A DNA stretch of 64,000 bases from Eretmocerus hayati (lineage: Eukaryota > Arthropoda > Insecta > Hymenoptera > Aphelinidae), in the NCBI GenBank assembly GCA_029851415.1, contig CM056743.1:123410305-123474304 (forward strand). The letters run 5' to 3'. Shown here one piece after another: positions 35,978 through 49,184 of the stretch. A program made the position numbers and the translations under genes. Every line of letters starts with the position of its first letter. Position 1 is the stretch's first letter. The notes under the pieces were generated by a model that did not search any database, had not been told where the DNA came from, and was given only the letters and a program-made list of their open reading frames with translations.

Positions 35978-37165
35978 CCACGCCCGATGTAGACAAATTC
36001 AAAATACGAGAATGACAGTCATCCAGCGGATGGATCTCAACATTCCTGTGTTGTTTTATCATCAAAAATTACTAATGGATCATCGCCGTTGTCCTTAATA
36101 TTTTGAGTTAGTTAAAAAAAAACATTCTTCCATATTTTGTAGCCATTATAAGCATTTATGTGATCATACATTTTTGAGCTTAATAGGCGAGCAAATAGTT
36201 TGTAATATTATGTGTCATACAGCATGGAAAGTGATGGGATCAGTTGCGCAGCTGATTGATTCTGCTTATTTGCCTAGAAAATTAATGGTGACTAGACATT
36301 ATTTTCAAGTTGGAAAAACATCATTAAAAGTCGACTTTCCACGCTTTCCCGCGAACGTACAATTTTTTTCCAATCTGACAACAATCATCATTAAGTTCTT
36401 TTTCATTCTCTTCGTCGAGTTGAGATGATGCTCAAATCTCGAATTCTGCAATAGCGTTGTGGTGCATCAAACTCAAGTTATGAGTTAATACTTTTACGTA
36501 TAATCTTTCAATGACTTTCAAAACTCTGTCAAAATTCTAGAAATCGAAGTGATGCCACATCATCGAGAAAAACATGAGAAATTTGTTTGTTCTATCATAA
36601 CCTCCTGATGGAAACCTCAAATGGAAAGATTACTAATTAAACATTTACTCTGTAACTGTATGTATATGAAAAAAGTGGAGATTGGCGTATATATTTCAAT
36701 ATTGAATTTCGAGTAGGAGTTGGTCTTCCAAACATCAGTTGAAATGGCTCGAGTCATAGTTGCTCAGTTCATATAGTTGATGGAAGATTGACAACAGGAA
36801 ATTGTAAAAAAACGTGATTTCAAATGTATGGCTTCTCAACTAAGTCACCAGCAGACCAAAGCCAATACTTTATGAAGAAAATGATGAGACTGTGCCGCAA
36901 AATTATCCACTACGTCAAGAGAATATTTTTTCTCAGTGTTTCGAAAATTTCTCGTACAGTCAGAGCGAAGATTTAATAAAATCTATGTGAAGAAGACTTT
37001 TCATGTGATATTCATGCCGCGAAAATGTGCATTTTCATTTATTTGATAAATTTTCTCACATCAGACTGAATATTCTTTAATAGACTTGAGAAAATATATT
37101 TTTCTGATAGCCTCGAAATGAGGTATCGTACTATGCTTAATCGAGATATTTGAAGAGATATTATA

Positions 37166-37453
37166 TTAACCCGTTCACTACAAAATTGTCCCTGGTGTCG
37201 TAAATGACATCTTTCTCATCGGAATATGTTTCTGGGATGGAAAAAATGGTGAAAAATGTCAAAATTGGAATTTTGAAAAGTGTTCGTTTTTTATTATTTT
37301 TTCTCGCATATATCCACATTGAGACCCCATCTGTGTTCCATTTTGTTCCTTGCAGTGACAGAGAATTTTCATTTTTTCGATACAAGAAAACTATCACGAT
37401 TTATTAGGAATCGATAATGTCCCTAGGAGGGGACAAAGTAGTGAACGGGTTAA
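37166..37453. mobile_element. piggyBac-type MITE with TTAA ends
   Basis: TTAA at both ends followed by CCC...GGG. The termini TTAACCCGTTCACTAC and GTAGTGAACGGGTTAA are exact complements. A second short pair (TTGTCCCTGGTG with CTAGGAGGGGACAA) lies inside. TTAA duplication and CCC ends are hallmarks of piggyBac. The centre is AT-rich without transposase. Confidence 0.8.
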
Positions 37454-40400
37454 CTAAACTTTTACTGCAAATTTTCGAATATCATAAAAAAGTACAAGGA
37501 ATGTTGAGTATTATTGGAATTCGATGCTTGTTTCTGTAACATTGATTTTCTGCAAAAATTCTGGATTTAGTTATTTTTTTGTAAAAAATCAATACCGTCT
37601 GGGTTGTGATAGTGTATCAAGTTTTCCCTGAGTTCTACAAAATATTTGAATAGAAAGATTCTCTTGGACTTGAAAATGATGAGAATCTATTCAAAGTCTG
37701 TCTCTTCAAAAATTTTTCATCTGTGCAGTTATAACTTCGGTAGACTACAACAAGAATTGAAAGTATGTATAGACAGTCTGAAAAAGAACTCGAGGAACGT
37801 TTCTAAGCTATATATTTTTACAAAAAATGAGATTCTAAGCCTAAGATACTTTGACAATCGCTATTGTTTTCCATAGTCATGTATAACGTAGGTAAGTACG
37901 TACAATGATACGGATAATGAAGCCAAATTAAAAAAACCTTCCACTCTCACAGACTGGGTCTTTGTTCTTATCAGCCCGGGCGTTCAGCGATACAGATGAA
38001 TACGATGAGATGAATCTGATGTTGATGAATAAACTCCCATTTTTAATAATAGTGAATTATAGTTCTATTTAAGGGTCAGTATCTGTGAAATGCATTGGCA
38101 TTCGACAGATTCCCCGAAAATACACCTTTAATTGTATAGGTACTTGACAGGATAGAGAAGAAGTTCACTCTGATGTATGCCTAAATAACATTGTATCGAT
38201 AATTCGAGTATGAAAGATGGATCAATTAATAACACGGATCACCCGATAGTTTATGTCAATTATAAATGTGAATGCACTAAAGTACACAAAATTCCGATGA
38301 ACTGATAATAAAGCAAACCTTTTGAACATGAAGTGTAAATCTTTCTAAACACCTGTTTCTTCTGAAATATGTTGGTCATTTCGTTGCGCAAACGAAAAAT
38401 AAACACATCTATCCTTTGTAATGATCAACTTTGTGTTTCATTTTTCTAGCAACGAAATAATCAATTCACGCGCTTGGTTCCTTTTCTCATCCAAGTTTCT
38501 TTTTTCCTCGTTTGCTGTTTTAAATTTGGATACTGCTTTTCCCCGGTCACTAACTGAATCGTTCCATGCAAAAAGCAACCTCTAATGGATACCTCATATA
38601 ATAGAGATTCCTTCATGCAAGGCCCAATTCAACTACTCCTCTCATAACCAACTTCACGTGTTAGCCGAATTTGAAGAAATCTGTTAGAAAATTGCACATA
38701 CAATGCTGTATCTAATCACATGACATAGAATTGCGCATCCTTGTCATATATGAAAAGGGTTCAGTTCATCATTTGAAGCTGCCTAGAGAGGACTAACTCA
38801 TTTTTTTCGAGATTCAAAATAGGTACGTGTCAATACTATTTATTTCAAATAATATCGTTGTAAGTCGTATATAATTAACAACCTTTTTGTAATTTTTTGA
38901 AAAAGCAGCGACAAAGTAATTGATCCCTGGTCATATATTTGTATGAGTATCGTCCCCCTTCACCCGTAAACTCGCTATTAAAAATCCTAATAGTAGTCAT
39001 GTATCTTATGTGGAATAATTTCGAAAATTTTATTCAAGTATTGAAAGCAAAACCAATCTCGTGAAATTTTTCTATAGTTGATGATCTTTACAATTGTTCC
39101 AGGAGGAAACCCCGCAAGGCTTCTTCGAAGATCACGGCCTCGGTTAGATGGAAACAGCTTTTCAATTGCTGCTCTTGCAACTTCACGACGATTATTTCCC
39201 AGAAATCAAAAAAACCACAGGATGATCGATTTCGTCGTGAAAAAAGAACGGTAATATGTGCACACTCGAACCGGTACTTGTCTCCTAATTTATTACTCAA
39301 AACGAATTAAAAAGTATGATACTTCGTCTATTAGCTGACGGAGATTGGCATTTTTGCGTGATCTTTGAACTACGTGAAAATTTCATATCAATTGACAATA
39401 TTCTACCTGTTTTCTTCGGAAAGTCGGTATTTTCAAAATTGTTGCAATTATGGTTCAATTCCAGAAATTTTCACTGAACGACAGAGAGAAACATTTGAGT
39501 ATATTAAGCGTCCATTAAAATTTTTTCAATTTGAAGTTATGTCCGACACTTGGGAGAATCTCACAAAATTCAAGTTTTTCTCGAAAAGAGACAAACCTAG
39601 TTAATGTGTTGATAGCTCAAAACGGTATGAATTTTTTTACATGCAAAGTTTGAATGAGAGAAAGCAAAATTTGTCTTCTTCCGTTCGACAATACGACCGA
39701 GCAGGCAAATGTGTGTATACCAAGCCATGAAATTTGCGTCAGTTTGCGAAATAAAAGAATTCATCTTTGCATACATTTTTTTATATTCAGTAAAATGGTG
39801 CTGCAAATATTTCAAAATTCAAGTTGCGCCGAACCGCCGCTATTAAACGTGCAATTTTATGAGAACCGAGTTGTTGGTAGACACGAAGTGGTGAATTTGT
39901 CACCGGTCCTTTGTTTTGGAAATTCGACATACAAGTTGAGTAGTAGAGATTTTTTTTATTCAGTGTAAAATTTTATAAGCAAATTCGCAGCTTGCAAATT
40001 ATTACTAGAATATTCATTACACCTGAATAATTCACTAATTTGATGAACTGTTTTGTGTAGAGTAATAGCGCACAATATCGAGAGTGAAGGATCGAGGCTT
40101 TTCTTTGATTTTAGATTGAAAAATGGCTTATGTAAAGCTTCTACTTTTGAGCATGCTCAAAAGTTCAAGACAATAGAAAATCTCCCGTATTGGTGTGAGA
40201 TAATTATATCGATCCAGTCAAATGATAATACGGCTGAAACTTATTATTGTGGAATTAATCAAGCATTCTAAGCTATTAAATTATACGTGAATAAAGTTGT
40301 TTTTCAGATGATTATGGCTTAAAAGCTTGCTCAATGCGCAATGTTGTCAAAAATAACAATATATTCGAGTAGACCAAAATGGCATACTGTCGTGTGACAT

Positions 40401-40992
40401 TGTTAGCATCATGGTTGAGTTATAAATGCGAGTTTATGGTCATATACTCTTATATTTCGTACATGCTGTACTTTTATACCTCCGTCCATACCTGTTTTGA
40501 AGCTTAAAATTGTATAGATTGTATAAATGTCCCAGTTGAATTAGCATATTTCAATTCTATTTCATGCGAATCGCTAATGTCACGGGTTCTTATTTGATAG
40601 ATTGATAATTGAGCGATCTGTAATTGGGTGTATCAATATATAAATCTTTGAATTGAAATTTTCTCACTTGTTCTTTCCTCTCCCCAAAATAGAAAGAATC
40701 ACTCAGCTAAAAGCTCCAAAATGTAAAAGGAAGCCTGATAAAATGAATTCAAAGGGCTTTCAATAGACATTGGATTGATTTGAAAGTAGGCCAAGGAAAA
40801 AGATGGACAACACTCGTAGAACTAAGACACCGTGGGAGTTTGTGAATATGGAATCTTGAATATATGCGCCTGCAGACTTGTAAGAGATATCCATCACAAG
40901 GAGGTTGAACCTGTTTGGCTTTACATGGATTAATTTGAGTAATTCTTGCCTCCTTTTTTCATTACGACATTGCATTCCCAATTAAATTATTA

Positions 40993-41545
40993 GGAGCTAT
41001 AACGGTATAACTCGATTTATATAGTTTTTTTTTTTCATCGGACGAATCAAAATATTAACCCCCGGTACAAGTCGTGTGATTTTTTCAAAATTTCCTGAGA
41101 GAAATTTGTTGTTGTGAATTTCTCGGCTAAATAGTGCGTACTGCGGGTTATGCTCGTGTAGACATACAATCCTTTTTGTGTAAATGAACTTTCCAGAATT
41201 CTTAGAATGATATTTTGCACTTATTCATTTCACAAACTATAATTTTTCAATAACAAGTTCTGCACAGTTGCCATTCCATCTCAAATCCTATTGATGAGCC
41301 ATAAACATGATTAAATTGACAGATTCCTGCTTATGATGACATTTTACAAATTTTTGGTCGTGCCAGTCAAGAACGGCATGATTCGAAAATTTGTTCATTT
41401 TTTCAAAGTTGATGGAATAATCTTTTTCACAGTTTTCCACTCGAGTCAGCTTCAATAGTGAGTATGTGAATTTTTTCCGCGGTCCCTAAGTTTTTCTCAT
41501 TTTTCCAAAAAAAAAAAATCCCTCGAGTTATATCGTTATAGCTCC
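40993..41545. mobile_element. TIR element, GGAGCTATAACGGTATAACTCGA ends
   Basis: Left end GGAGCTATAACGGTATAACT and right end AGTTATATCGTTATAGCTCC are near-perfect complements (23 bp). Poly-T and poly-A tracts follow just inside each end. The 500 bp centre is unique and non-coding. Superfamily unknown. Confidence 0.7.
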
Positions 41546-42230
41546 CAATCATTCAAATGATATAGTCATCTCACTGGAATCAGCCACAGCTCAACGGCGG
41601 GTGCGTTCATTGAAACCGTTGAAACTTAATTTTTTCAATGATCTTGATCACTGAGATAAGCTAATGCGTACGATGTTGCTCACCTTGAAATCAATTGTTG
41701 CAAATTCGTGTATGTTGAGAATCTATGTCCCGTACGGGTGGGTAAAGTCAAAAATAAACGAGAATATGTTCAAAATATTCTTTACTGATTTGTACCGATA
41801 AATTTTCCTAGCTCATTTTGAATAATTTTGATTTTGAAGATATCAACGTGGAGGAGTTATGGAACTGCTATATACAAATGTAGCCGGCTCCTAGTTAGTA
41901 AACTTACCTCATCTATTCAATTTCTCGTTATCATTTGAAATACCAGATTGAGACTAATAGGCAAAATATGTGCACGTAGAATACAAGGTAAGTGTACCCA
42001 ACATGCCCGCATATGGTTATCTCGGAAAGGCGTGCAGCATGGCTTTTTTACCACTCAGCAGGGGCGTCAGAACGCCACCGGTTCGGGTGTGGAGTTCTCG
42101 GAAAGGCTTTTGGAAGAGCAATAAAAGGGCCTTCGCATCACGGAAATATTGTAATGTTGGCTAGACCCCCACTCCAGTCACTGCGACTGCAGACATACAA
42201 ATACAAATTCGACTCAAATGTTGTCTTATA

Positions 42231-42555
42231 AGGGGAGTCCGGAGTCTCCGAGTCCTGAAATCTCACCAAAATTTTTTTACAGTTTCGTACCACCTAGAAT
42301 ATGAAGAACCGAAAGCAACTCTGTCAAATGGGCCTCCCGTTCAGAGCTACAGCCAATGACATTAGCATTGCCCATATAGGTTCATGTTAAAACGTGATAT
42401 ATATAAATATACTTGCAATGTTGACGTTTCTAGCTGTAGCTCAGAGCAGAAGGCCCATTTGACAGAGTTGCTTTAGATTCTTCATATTCTAGGTGGTACG
42501 AAAATGTGAAAAAATTTTGGTGAGATTTCAGGACCCGGAGACTCCGGACTCCTCT
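42231..42555. mobile_element. Nested MITE, GGAGTCCGGAGTCTCC ends
   Basis: Inverted arms of about 130 bp: AGGGGAGTCCGGAGTCTCC at the left and GGAGACTCCGGACTCCTCT at the right. Inside are TCACCAAAATTTTTTTAC, CACCTAGAATATGAAGAA and CTCTGTCAAATGGGCCT with their complements. The loop carries ATTAGCATTGCCCATATAGG, close to a mini-hairpin in the left arm of the 33.8 kb foldback. Confidence 0.85.
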
Positions 42556-42967
42556 TGTTAGTGGAGTGGAGGACACCTAGGCCAACTTCGAGGTGCAAAT
42601 TGGGTCCATTGCTGGTGTCTGTTGGATTAAAAATCTATCGGCTACGTTTGGAAATAGTCCGATGCGATATCATTGGACCCGAGATACTTCAATCGCAAGT
42701 GCTCGGTTATTGAACCCTACACAGAGCAACAACTCAGAACGTGTTTACTGCATCAAAATAGGTCGGAAACAGTTTTTTCGGCCAGCTAAAAGCTACAAAT
42801 GTAGATGCACGGTGATGAAAACGGATCAAAGCGATTTTTCGCATTTCATCGCCGATTTACGTTGTTTTAAATGATGGGGGAAAGTTGGGTACACACTTTT
42901 GTAAACTCTCAAAAATCACCTTTTGGAAGAATCAACACAGTTTGGCTCTAGTTGGTCCAAATTGAAT

Positions 42968-43022
42968 GTACTTCAACTCATTTTGAAGGTCTTGAGACAA
43001 GCTTTAAAATGAATTGAAGTAC
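42968..43022. repeat. Short palindrome related to the 31.2 kb foldback
   Basis: GTACTTCAACTCATTTTGAAG followed after a short loop by its imperfect complement. The same words form the best-paired core of the 31226-32165 element. Confidence 0.7.
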
Positions 43023-43248
43023 GTTGGAAAATATTGATATAGGTCAGAGGAGTAAAGCGAACCAGAGCTATTGAGAAAATGGCTAAATGGGGGCAACTTG
43101 GGTACACTTACCTATTTATCAATTTCTGAAAAATGTTAAAAGATAAGCAACACCTGATTAATGTTCTGATCGAAGTGAAATTTTGAAAAACGCCAGAAAG
43201 GGTGTACTATCTTCAATACGATGTTTAAATATTAGTCCGAACAATGTA

Positions 43249-43381
43249 TTAGTATATTTTGCACCGAGTTTATGAGCTAGTATAACCTGCTTCTGAGCGA
43301 TTGGTTTTCAGCCTGAGCTGCAGGCGAAGGTCGAAATAATCGCTCGGAAGCGGGGAAACTCATGAACGAGTTGCGAATACT
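43249..43381. repeat. Palindrome with GAGCTGCAGGCGAAGGTCG loop
   Basis: Arms pair TAGTATATTTTGCACCGAGTT and CTGCTTCTGAGCGATT with right-hand complements (ATCGCTCGGAAGCGG, GAGTTGCGAATACTA). The loop shares GAGCTGCAGGCGA[AG]GGTCG with the hairpin at 59645-59795. Confidence 0.65.
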
Positions 43382-46300
43382 ACTTTTTGCAATTTTGTAA
43401 GCACCCAAACATCGGAAAATTGAAAAAACCATAGAACGATGAGAATATCATAAAATTTTGGTTAATCTCAATTTTCACTCGATGGACAGCTGACCTATCG
43501 ATTGCTGGAGTATAAAGATGCTGTAAACACCGAATGGGTTCTGAAGAACTCACTACGTGCACGATTACATGCCCTAATATTCTTTGATGTGAAACATGGA
43601 TATACAATACCGCAGAAGCTCAGTGGGTCCTGTGGGACAATATTTCGATTCGTGCCATTTCAACGCACAAATACCTTCAAGGGGGGCTCATAGAAGATGT
43701 CTCAATTAATTTGATCACTCAAGAATCATTGCCATCTCTACGTGAATCGATTTTTACCGGAGACTCACTCCCTTATCGAGCGCCGCGCGAGTGCTGAGTT
43801 TCGCGTAATCCTAAAAACTGTGTACGCGTCATCAGGGTTCCCAATCATTACAGATAGTTGGTTTTGGCTTAGAAAAAACCACCAACCATGCACAATTGCC
43901 TAAATATTTCCATGAAGCTTGGCAGTCTATATTTTAAAAGTGGGTCCCACAGGACCATCAGGGCGCTATAGGGTTAATTTTGGAATGTATGATTACAAAC
44001 CTTTTGTTAAGCATCACGAGCAAGCTTTCCAGAGTCACCAAGTTAATCATTTCTGATGCATTTTAGACTATATACTCTTGCTCCTTTCAGATTTTTGTCC
44101 ACTTGTATTATCCAGATTTGAAATTCTGCAGGAACAGCCGCACCTGAATCCTTATGGATCAGATCAGAATCAATACACATAAGGTTTACCACAACTTCTT
44201 ATACGGAAATTTTGTCAAGAATAGATGATGAATCGAAGAGTTTCTTGGTATAGCAAATCAAATTCAACAAGAATATTTTTGTAGCACATACATTTATTAT
44301 ACGTAGATTGTTCATAGCTTATCATTCTCGTCTATTCTTTATGCAACAGCAATATCATTACATTATTACAGCTTGATAAGAATAACAAACTTTTTTTCGT
44401 GTATTTCGACACTTGTACTCATCGGAATTCAATTTTTTTGGTTCAAGTTCATTTTTGCGAATGTGCCGCAAATGTGCCGCTCACGTCTTGCATTATTACC
44501 GGATGTTTAAAAACGTGAACAGCTGAGCCCTATACATCTGTGGCACGTTCGAAATGGGAGGCCAAGTCAATAATCCGGTTATGACGGCCTCCCGCATAAA
44601 CCATCTCGATCTCTTTTTCAAGTTTTGAAATGAGTCTTTACACCACACTTAGCTTTCTCAACGTTTTCGTTACACTCAATCCAAAATTCATTCAAGCTGC
44701 ATTTATCACTTTTTTTTACTTGTTCGGTTATTTTTCTGCTTTCATCTTTTTCGAGATGCACACGCCGAGATGTTTACGATTTTTTTTTGTATCCGTCTAC
44801 GCACATCATACCCAATACTCGTGTGTTTCGAGAATCTTTTTTTTTTATCGATTTTTCGTTTACGTCTCGTTACGTATTTATTTGTCTCGTATATCGCGCG
44901 TGGAAATGCAAATTGTATACTCGCGTACGTTTTTCATTCATTTGTATTTTTTTCGCATGCATGTATATTCTGTGGCACGTTATTAATCGTCATCTCCGAA
45001 TATTTTTTCAAACATACGTCAGCGCCAACTTTTTTTTTTGAGATGTAATTAGTGTTTATATGTGAAGTGCGTGTCTCATGTTATCAAATTTGTGATCAAT
45101 GGTCGCGATTTTGAATCATGAGTATAATGAAATGTTTTTGACGTGAACGACGCTATATCGGTAAATGTAAATCGGATCTTTATGTGTAATACACAGAGTG
45201 TAATATCTCAATTTACTGCATTCACATGCTTTGAATACCAAGGGAGGATAAGCTTCGCTTGCTTCGGAAAACCAGAAATACCGTGATTCTAGAATTATTC
45301 TATCTTCCCCTTTATTAGAGATAAATGATGAAATCGGAATTGTATCGTGTGTCAAATCAAGCCTACTCCAGTAATCGCATCTAAAATTTCTAACGATAAC
45401 TTGGTAAAATAGGTAATTTTCGTCCATTATTCTTCCAAGCCATTTCATTTTAATTATAGTACGATCTATCTAGGTAATATACCATGTAATATTATGTACA
45501 TCTACCTTTGGCACCTTAATAACATCAACGGCATTTGATCCAGAATCAATTGAAAATGGCCCTTGATAAAAAACAGAGTTACAAACAGATTTCAAGCAAA
45601 ACGACCGAGAACTAATTGACTTTGAAAAATACTTTCAATTTTGTCTTACGATTTGGTTTTTCTATCATTATTGTTGACAAAATAATAGTAACACATTCTC
45701 CGATATTCTGAAGCTTATCCTCAAATCTCATAGATCTACATGTTCTCGTATCAATTAATTTGTTGTAGACTTTGTTAAATGATGAATCCTTTTATACAAT
45801 CCTACATTGAGCAGTAGACATCTGAAAGGCTCAGTCATACACCATTGAGTCATTATTTCACCCCCTTAGAATTATTTCACTTTTTGACTGTAATGTGACG
45901 TGAGAACGCATTTTTATCCGGGAAGTGATCCAAAGTTCTTATACCGCGAATAATCGAATAGGGATTTGCTACCAACATTTTGATGAAAAAAAGGAGTTGA
46001 CGATGACTTTCATGAAATAAAAAGAATATTGATAATGACAACTTTTTCTGGATGTGGAATAAAATTTGATATATTTGTACTCTTGGTGAGTGCTTGTGTC
46101 GAATTAAGGCGCTCAATTTATTAGTTCCATGTGTGGACGTCTTTTAATCGAGAACGCTAAAATCGATCTGATCAGATATCATAGAATAGACCAATTGACA
46201 TAATCATTCCATGTATTACAGAATAAAAATGATTGTAAACAAGTACATATTCCAAACATACTAAAAAAATTGTCCTTTCATCGTAAGTTTTTGGTCTCAA

Positions 46301-49151
46301 TTGTAGCATGTGTGCCGCACCATCAAGTCAATTGTGGAATGTATCACTCCCTCTAAGTAAATCAATCGTCTGATCATATATCTGTTATTCCACGATATAG
46401 TATACCATTCGATCGAACTGACACATTTTTTCGTCTACTTTTATTAAAAGGGGTGGCGTTAATCATTACCGAATTTACCAATGAAACTAATAATTTGTGC
46501 CATAACTGGTAGTTCGATATGCCACGCCACGGTGAGCCATGAAAATCATCTTTTGAATAAACTAGTGACCTCATAAATTTCATCCAGTCTTTGAAAAAAA
46601 ATATAAATGGAATCTGAATTGATTCTTTGTACTTAATATAATACTTACAGGGAAATGTTCATGCGCCTCTGTTTCAATTGTTTTTACAGTTCATTCCATA
46701 TCGTCGGATAATTTCGGTATCCATTCAATAATTCATTAAATTTCTCTTTGTTAACGCCAAATGCATAATAATTATCTTCAAACCAATGAATACGTATACG
46801 CTTTCACTCAATATAGACTCTATAAATATCAAATTCTCTTCAAACAGTTGTGTTTCGAATGCACATCAATAAAAATTTTTTCAAACACTAGGTACACGCT
46901 TGAATTGAATAATGTCAATCAGGAACAAATCCGTACTGCCCGGCAGTCGGAATTTATAATAATCGCTCAATAGAAAGCTTCTTTGATTCCTTTAATGAAT
47001 AGCTGCAAGCTCGTTATGCGGCGCTTTGTGAAGCCATAACTTTCAAGTTGGAATTGCGGAAAAACATAGAACATACTTTTGATTCAGCAATGAGATTGTT
47101 GACAAATTGAATTTTTCTATATATTTTCCTCTTTTGCAATTGTATTCCTGATGTACTCTTTTTTCTTTTCATATGATTTTCACATCACATAATCCACTAC
47201 AGAGCTATATTTTTTATTGATGAGTCGTATCATAATTATTCATTTTTCATCTATCTTATATCCAATATACTTTTCTTCCTCGCGGCATTACATGCTCTCA
47301 ATCTTTGGTGCATTTTTCGCAGGCACCGTCAATTTTCAAGATTGTGCGTAGAAATTTCTATACACTTTTTTGTGTGAGTCAGTATTCTTGATGAATTAAT
47401 ATATATGTTCTATATTGGAGTAACTAAAAATATTTGGAAAGAAGAAACTTTAATGCAAACATTTATTTTAGGTATCGAGTACCAATACTTTGGAAAATGT
47501 GTCGTCCATTTCAAATGACGAGTCGAGCAAATGGATGATCGTGATGAGGATGGACTATGACTTTTTGATTCTCTCATCGAAGAACGTTTGATTTCACATA
47601 GATTCCGACACAATAATACGATTAAACCATTTTTTAAATTTACATTTTCCGTCGCCGCACATCATATCAGAATGAATAATAAAATCGATACGGGATGAAG
47701 ATGCGATCGACGCTGCTCTCCCCTATCAAACGATAAGTTAAAAAAAATTATCATCATCGGACTGTTTGACAGTGCTAAATTATTTCGGTCTATATATTAT
47801 ATTATATAATTCATCAGTCGTATGTTTTTTTTGTATGCAATGCGCGATGCGCGATTTGACGTAGACAATTCCTACAATGCAGCTCAAACAGTATTTTCAA
47901 ATCCGTTCGATAATTAATTTATTATAATTAATATATTCGCACCGGTCTCGTTTTGAATATAATATATATAATAATATGTATCATTAAAAAAAGGTGTACA
48001 GCACCGTTTAATTATTTTCCAATCGCAATCGACTTTGCAGGTACGTATGCACGTTTATATTTTGTGAATATGTGTAATATAGTGTATATGACGTGTGAGA
48101 GCGAGAGATGATAATAAAAAATGTATATATAGTCACGACACGAAAACTCGCTTCGGGCGGCTCTGGTAATGGCCCTCGAGGAGAGTTTTCACATATCCGC
48201 AGCCACCCCCTCGCGCCTGCCGTCTCTTTGCACGATGGCGAGCTCAAAAGAGAAGAAAAAGAAAGATAAGTTAGTAGTAAGACAGTGATCTCTGGTTGCG
48301 TATACTTCTCCTTCGACCATTTCTTTCCTGAATTACATTTTTTGGCATCGCGCATTCTTCAGCATCCCTAAAAGCGAGTGCGAGGGTCGTGTGTGCGATG
48401 TTCATAGCATATATCGCTCTCGGAGTTTTACATATTTATTCCGAATGCGTATAGCGATAGCCGGGTTGTGAGCGGTCTTTTTGAAAATTCAACGTTCGAT
48501 CGATGTGGATAGTTAATAACATTCGAACTCACGACGCCTCGTTTTTTGTATACCTCGAAACGCTATATTGACCATCAGGCTATCTCGTCCCGCTCCCGAC
48601 GCGAGAAAATAGCTGCCATCGTCGTCGCACATATAAAATTTCAAGAGATATAATAGAAAAAGGAAGCGGAGCGTTTTATAAGATCGAACTAAAACTTTTT
48701 CCGGGCGTACATATTAATTTTTTTATTTTTTTGTGAGATATTGATTGGATTGAGAGAGATTGAGCCCAGTGAGAGGGGGATGAAACTACCAACCACGCCG
48801 CGCGCTCGGTAGTTGTCGATATATGTTTTTTTTTCTTGGGGGGAATTGGGAAATTGCATTTTCATCGGAGCGCATCAGCCTCTGCGAGAGCGAGGAACAA
48901 GCCATCTCCTCGCTCACGGTGAGGTTATTATCCCCGATGTATGAATAATTTCTTTCTTTTTTTCGTCGCTATATAAGACCGCTAATGAGGATTTTCGTCG
49001 GAGTCGAGCGCGCTCACAGGTCGTCGGCCGAATCGGTCTCGCTTGGGGTGCTGATGCTGGGCACCAAACCCACCGTTGTTGGGCCCGATGATGATCCTGA
49101 TGATGCTTGGAGTGCGAGCTGCTGGCTGCCGCTCGACTCCGGTTGCCTTCG

Positions 49152-49184
49152 TCATTTACTTTTTGGCTTCCTCAGCATCGTCGC
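49152..49184 (-). CDS. Distal alternative terminal exon of the diacylglycerol kinase
   Basis: After the acceptor AATTATACAG on the minus strand come 11 codons reading ATMLRKPKSK and stop. This matches the first codons of the proximal terminal exon ([12 protein letters not shown]) in phase, amino acids and nucleotides: CAACATCGTTGCCTG (proximal, plus strand) against CAGCATCGTCGCCTG. Spliced to the donor at 54323 it would give the kinase a short basic tail. The CpG-rich DNA that follows on the minus strand (48.1-49.1 kb) would be its 3' UTR. Whether it is used is unproven. Confidence 0.6.
   Translation of the reverse strand, partial: ATMLRKPKSK

Larger units (their letters stand above)
41986..43113. 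mobile_element. TIR element, AGGTAAGTGTACCCAA ends
   Basis: Left end AGGTAAGTGTACCCAACATG and right end CAACTTGGGTACACTTACCT are inverted copies. A further inward copy (GTTGGGTACACACTT) lies at 42885. It contains a nested MITE (42231-42555) and a small palindrome (42968-43022). The outer limit was set by the longest terminal match. Confidence 0.6.
35978..49151. other. Gene-poor gap between AP-1 sigma and the kinase
   Basis: About 13 kb. It should hold the 3' UTRs of the two convergent genes and the MITEs listed separately. All open frames are short and AT-driven; none shows a known domain. The last kilobase (48.1-49.15 kb) is richer in CpG than the rest and on the minus strand lies downstream of the kinase's distal terminal exon. 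Confidence 0.55.

Noticed and set aside
48235..48288. Start-like ATG with MASSKEKKKKDK in the CpG-rich stretch
   Set aside because: Only 17 codons to a stop; a donor after it is possible (GTAAGA) but no partner exon could be found.
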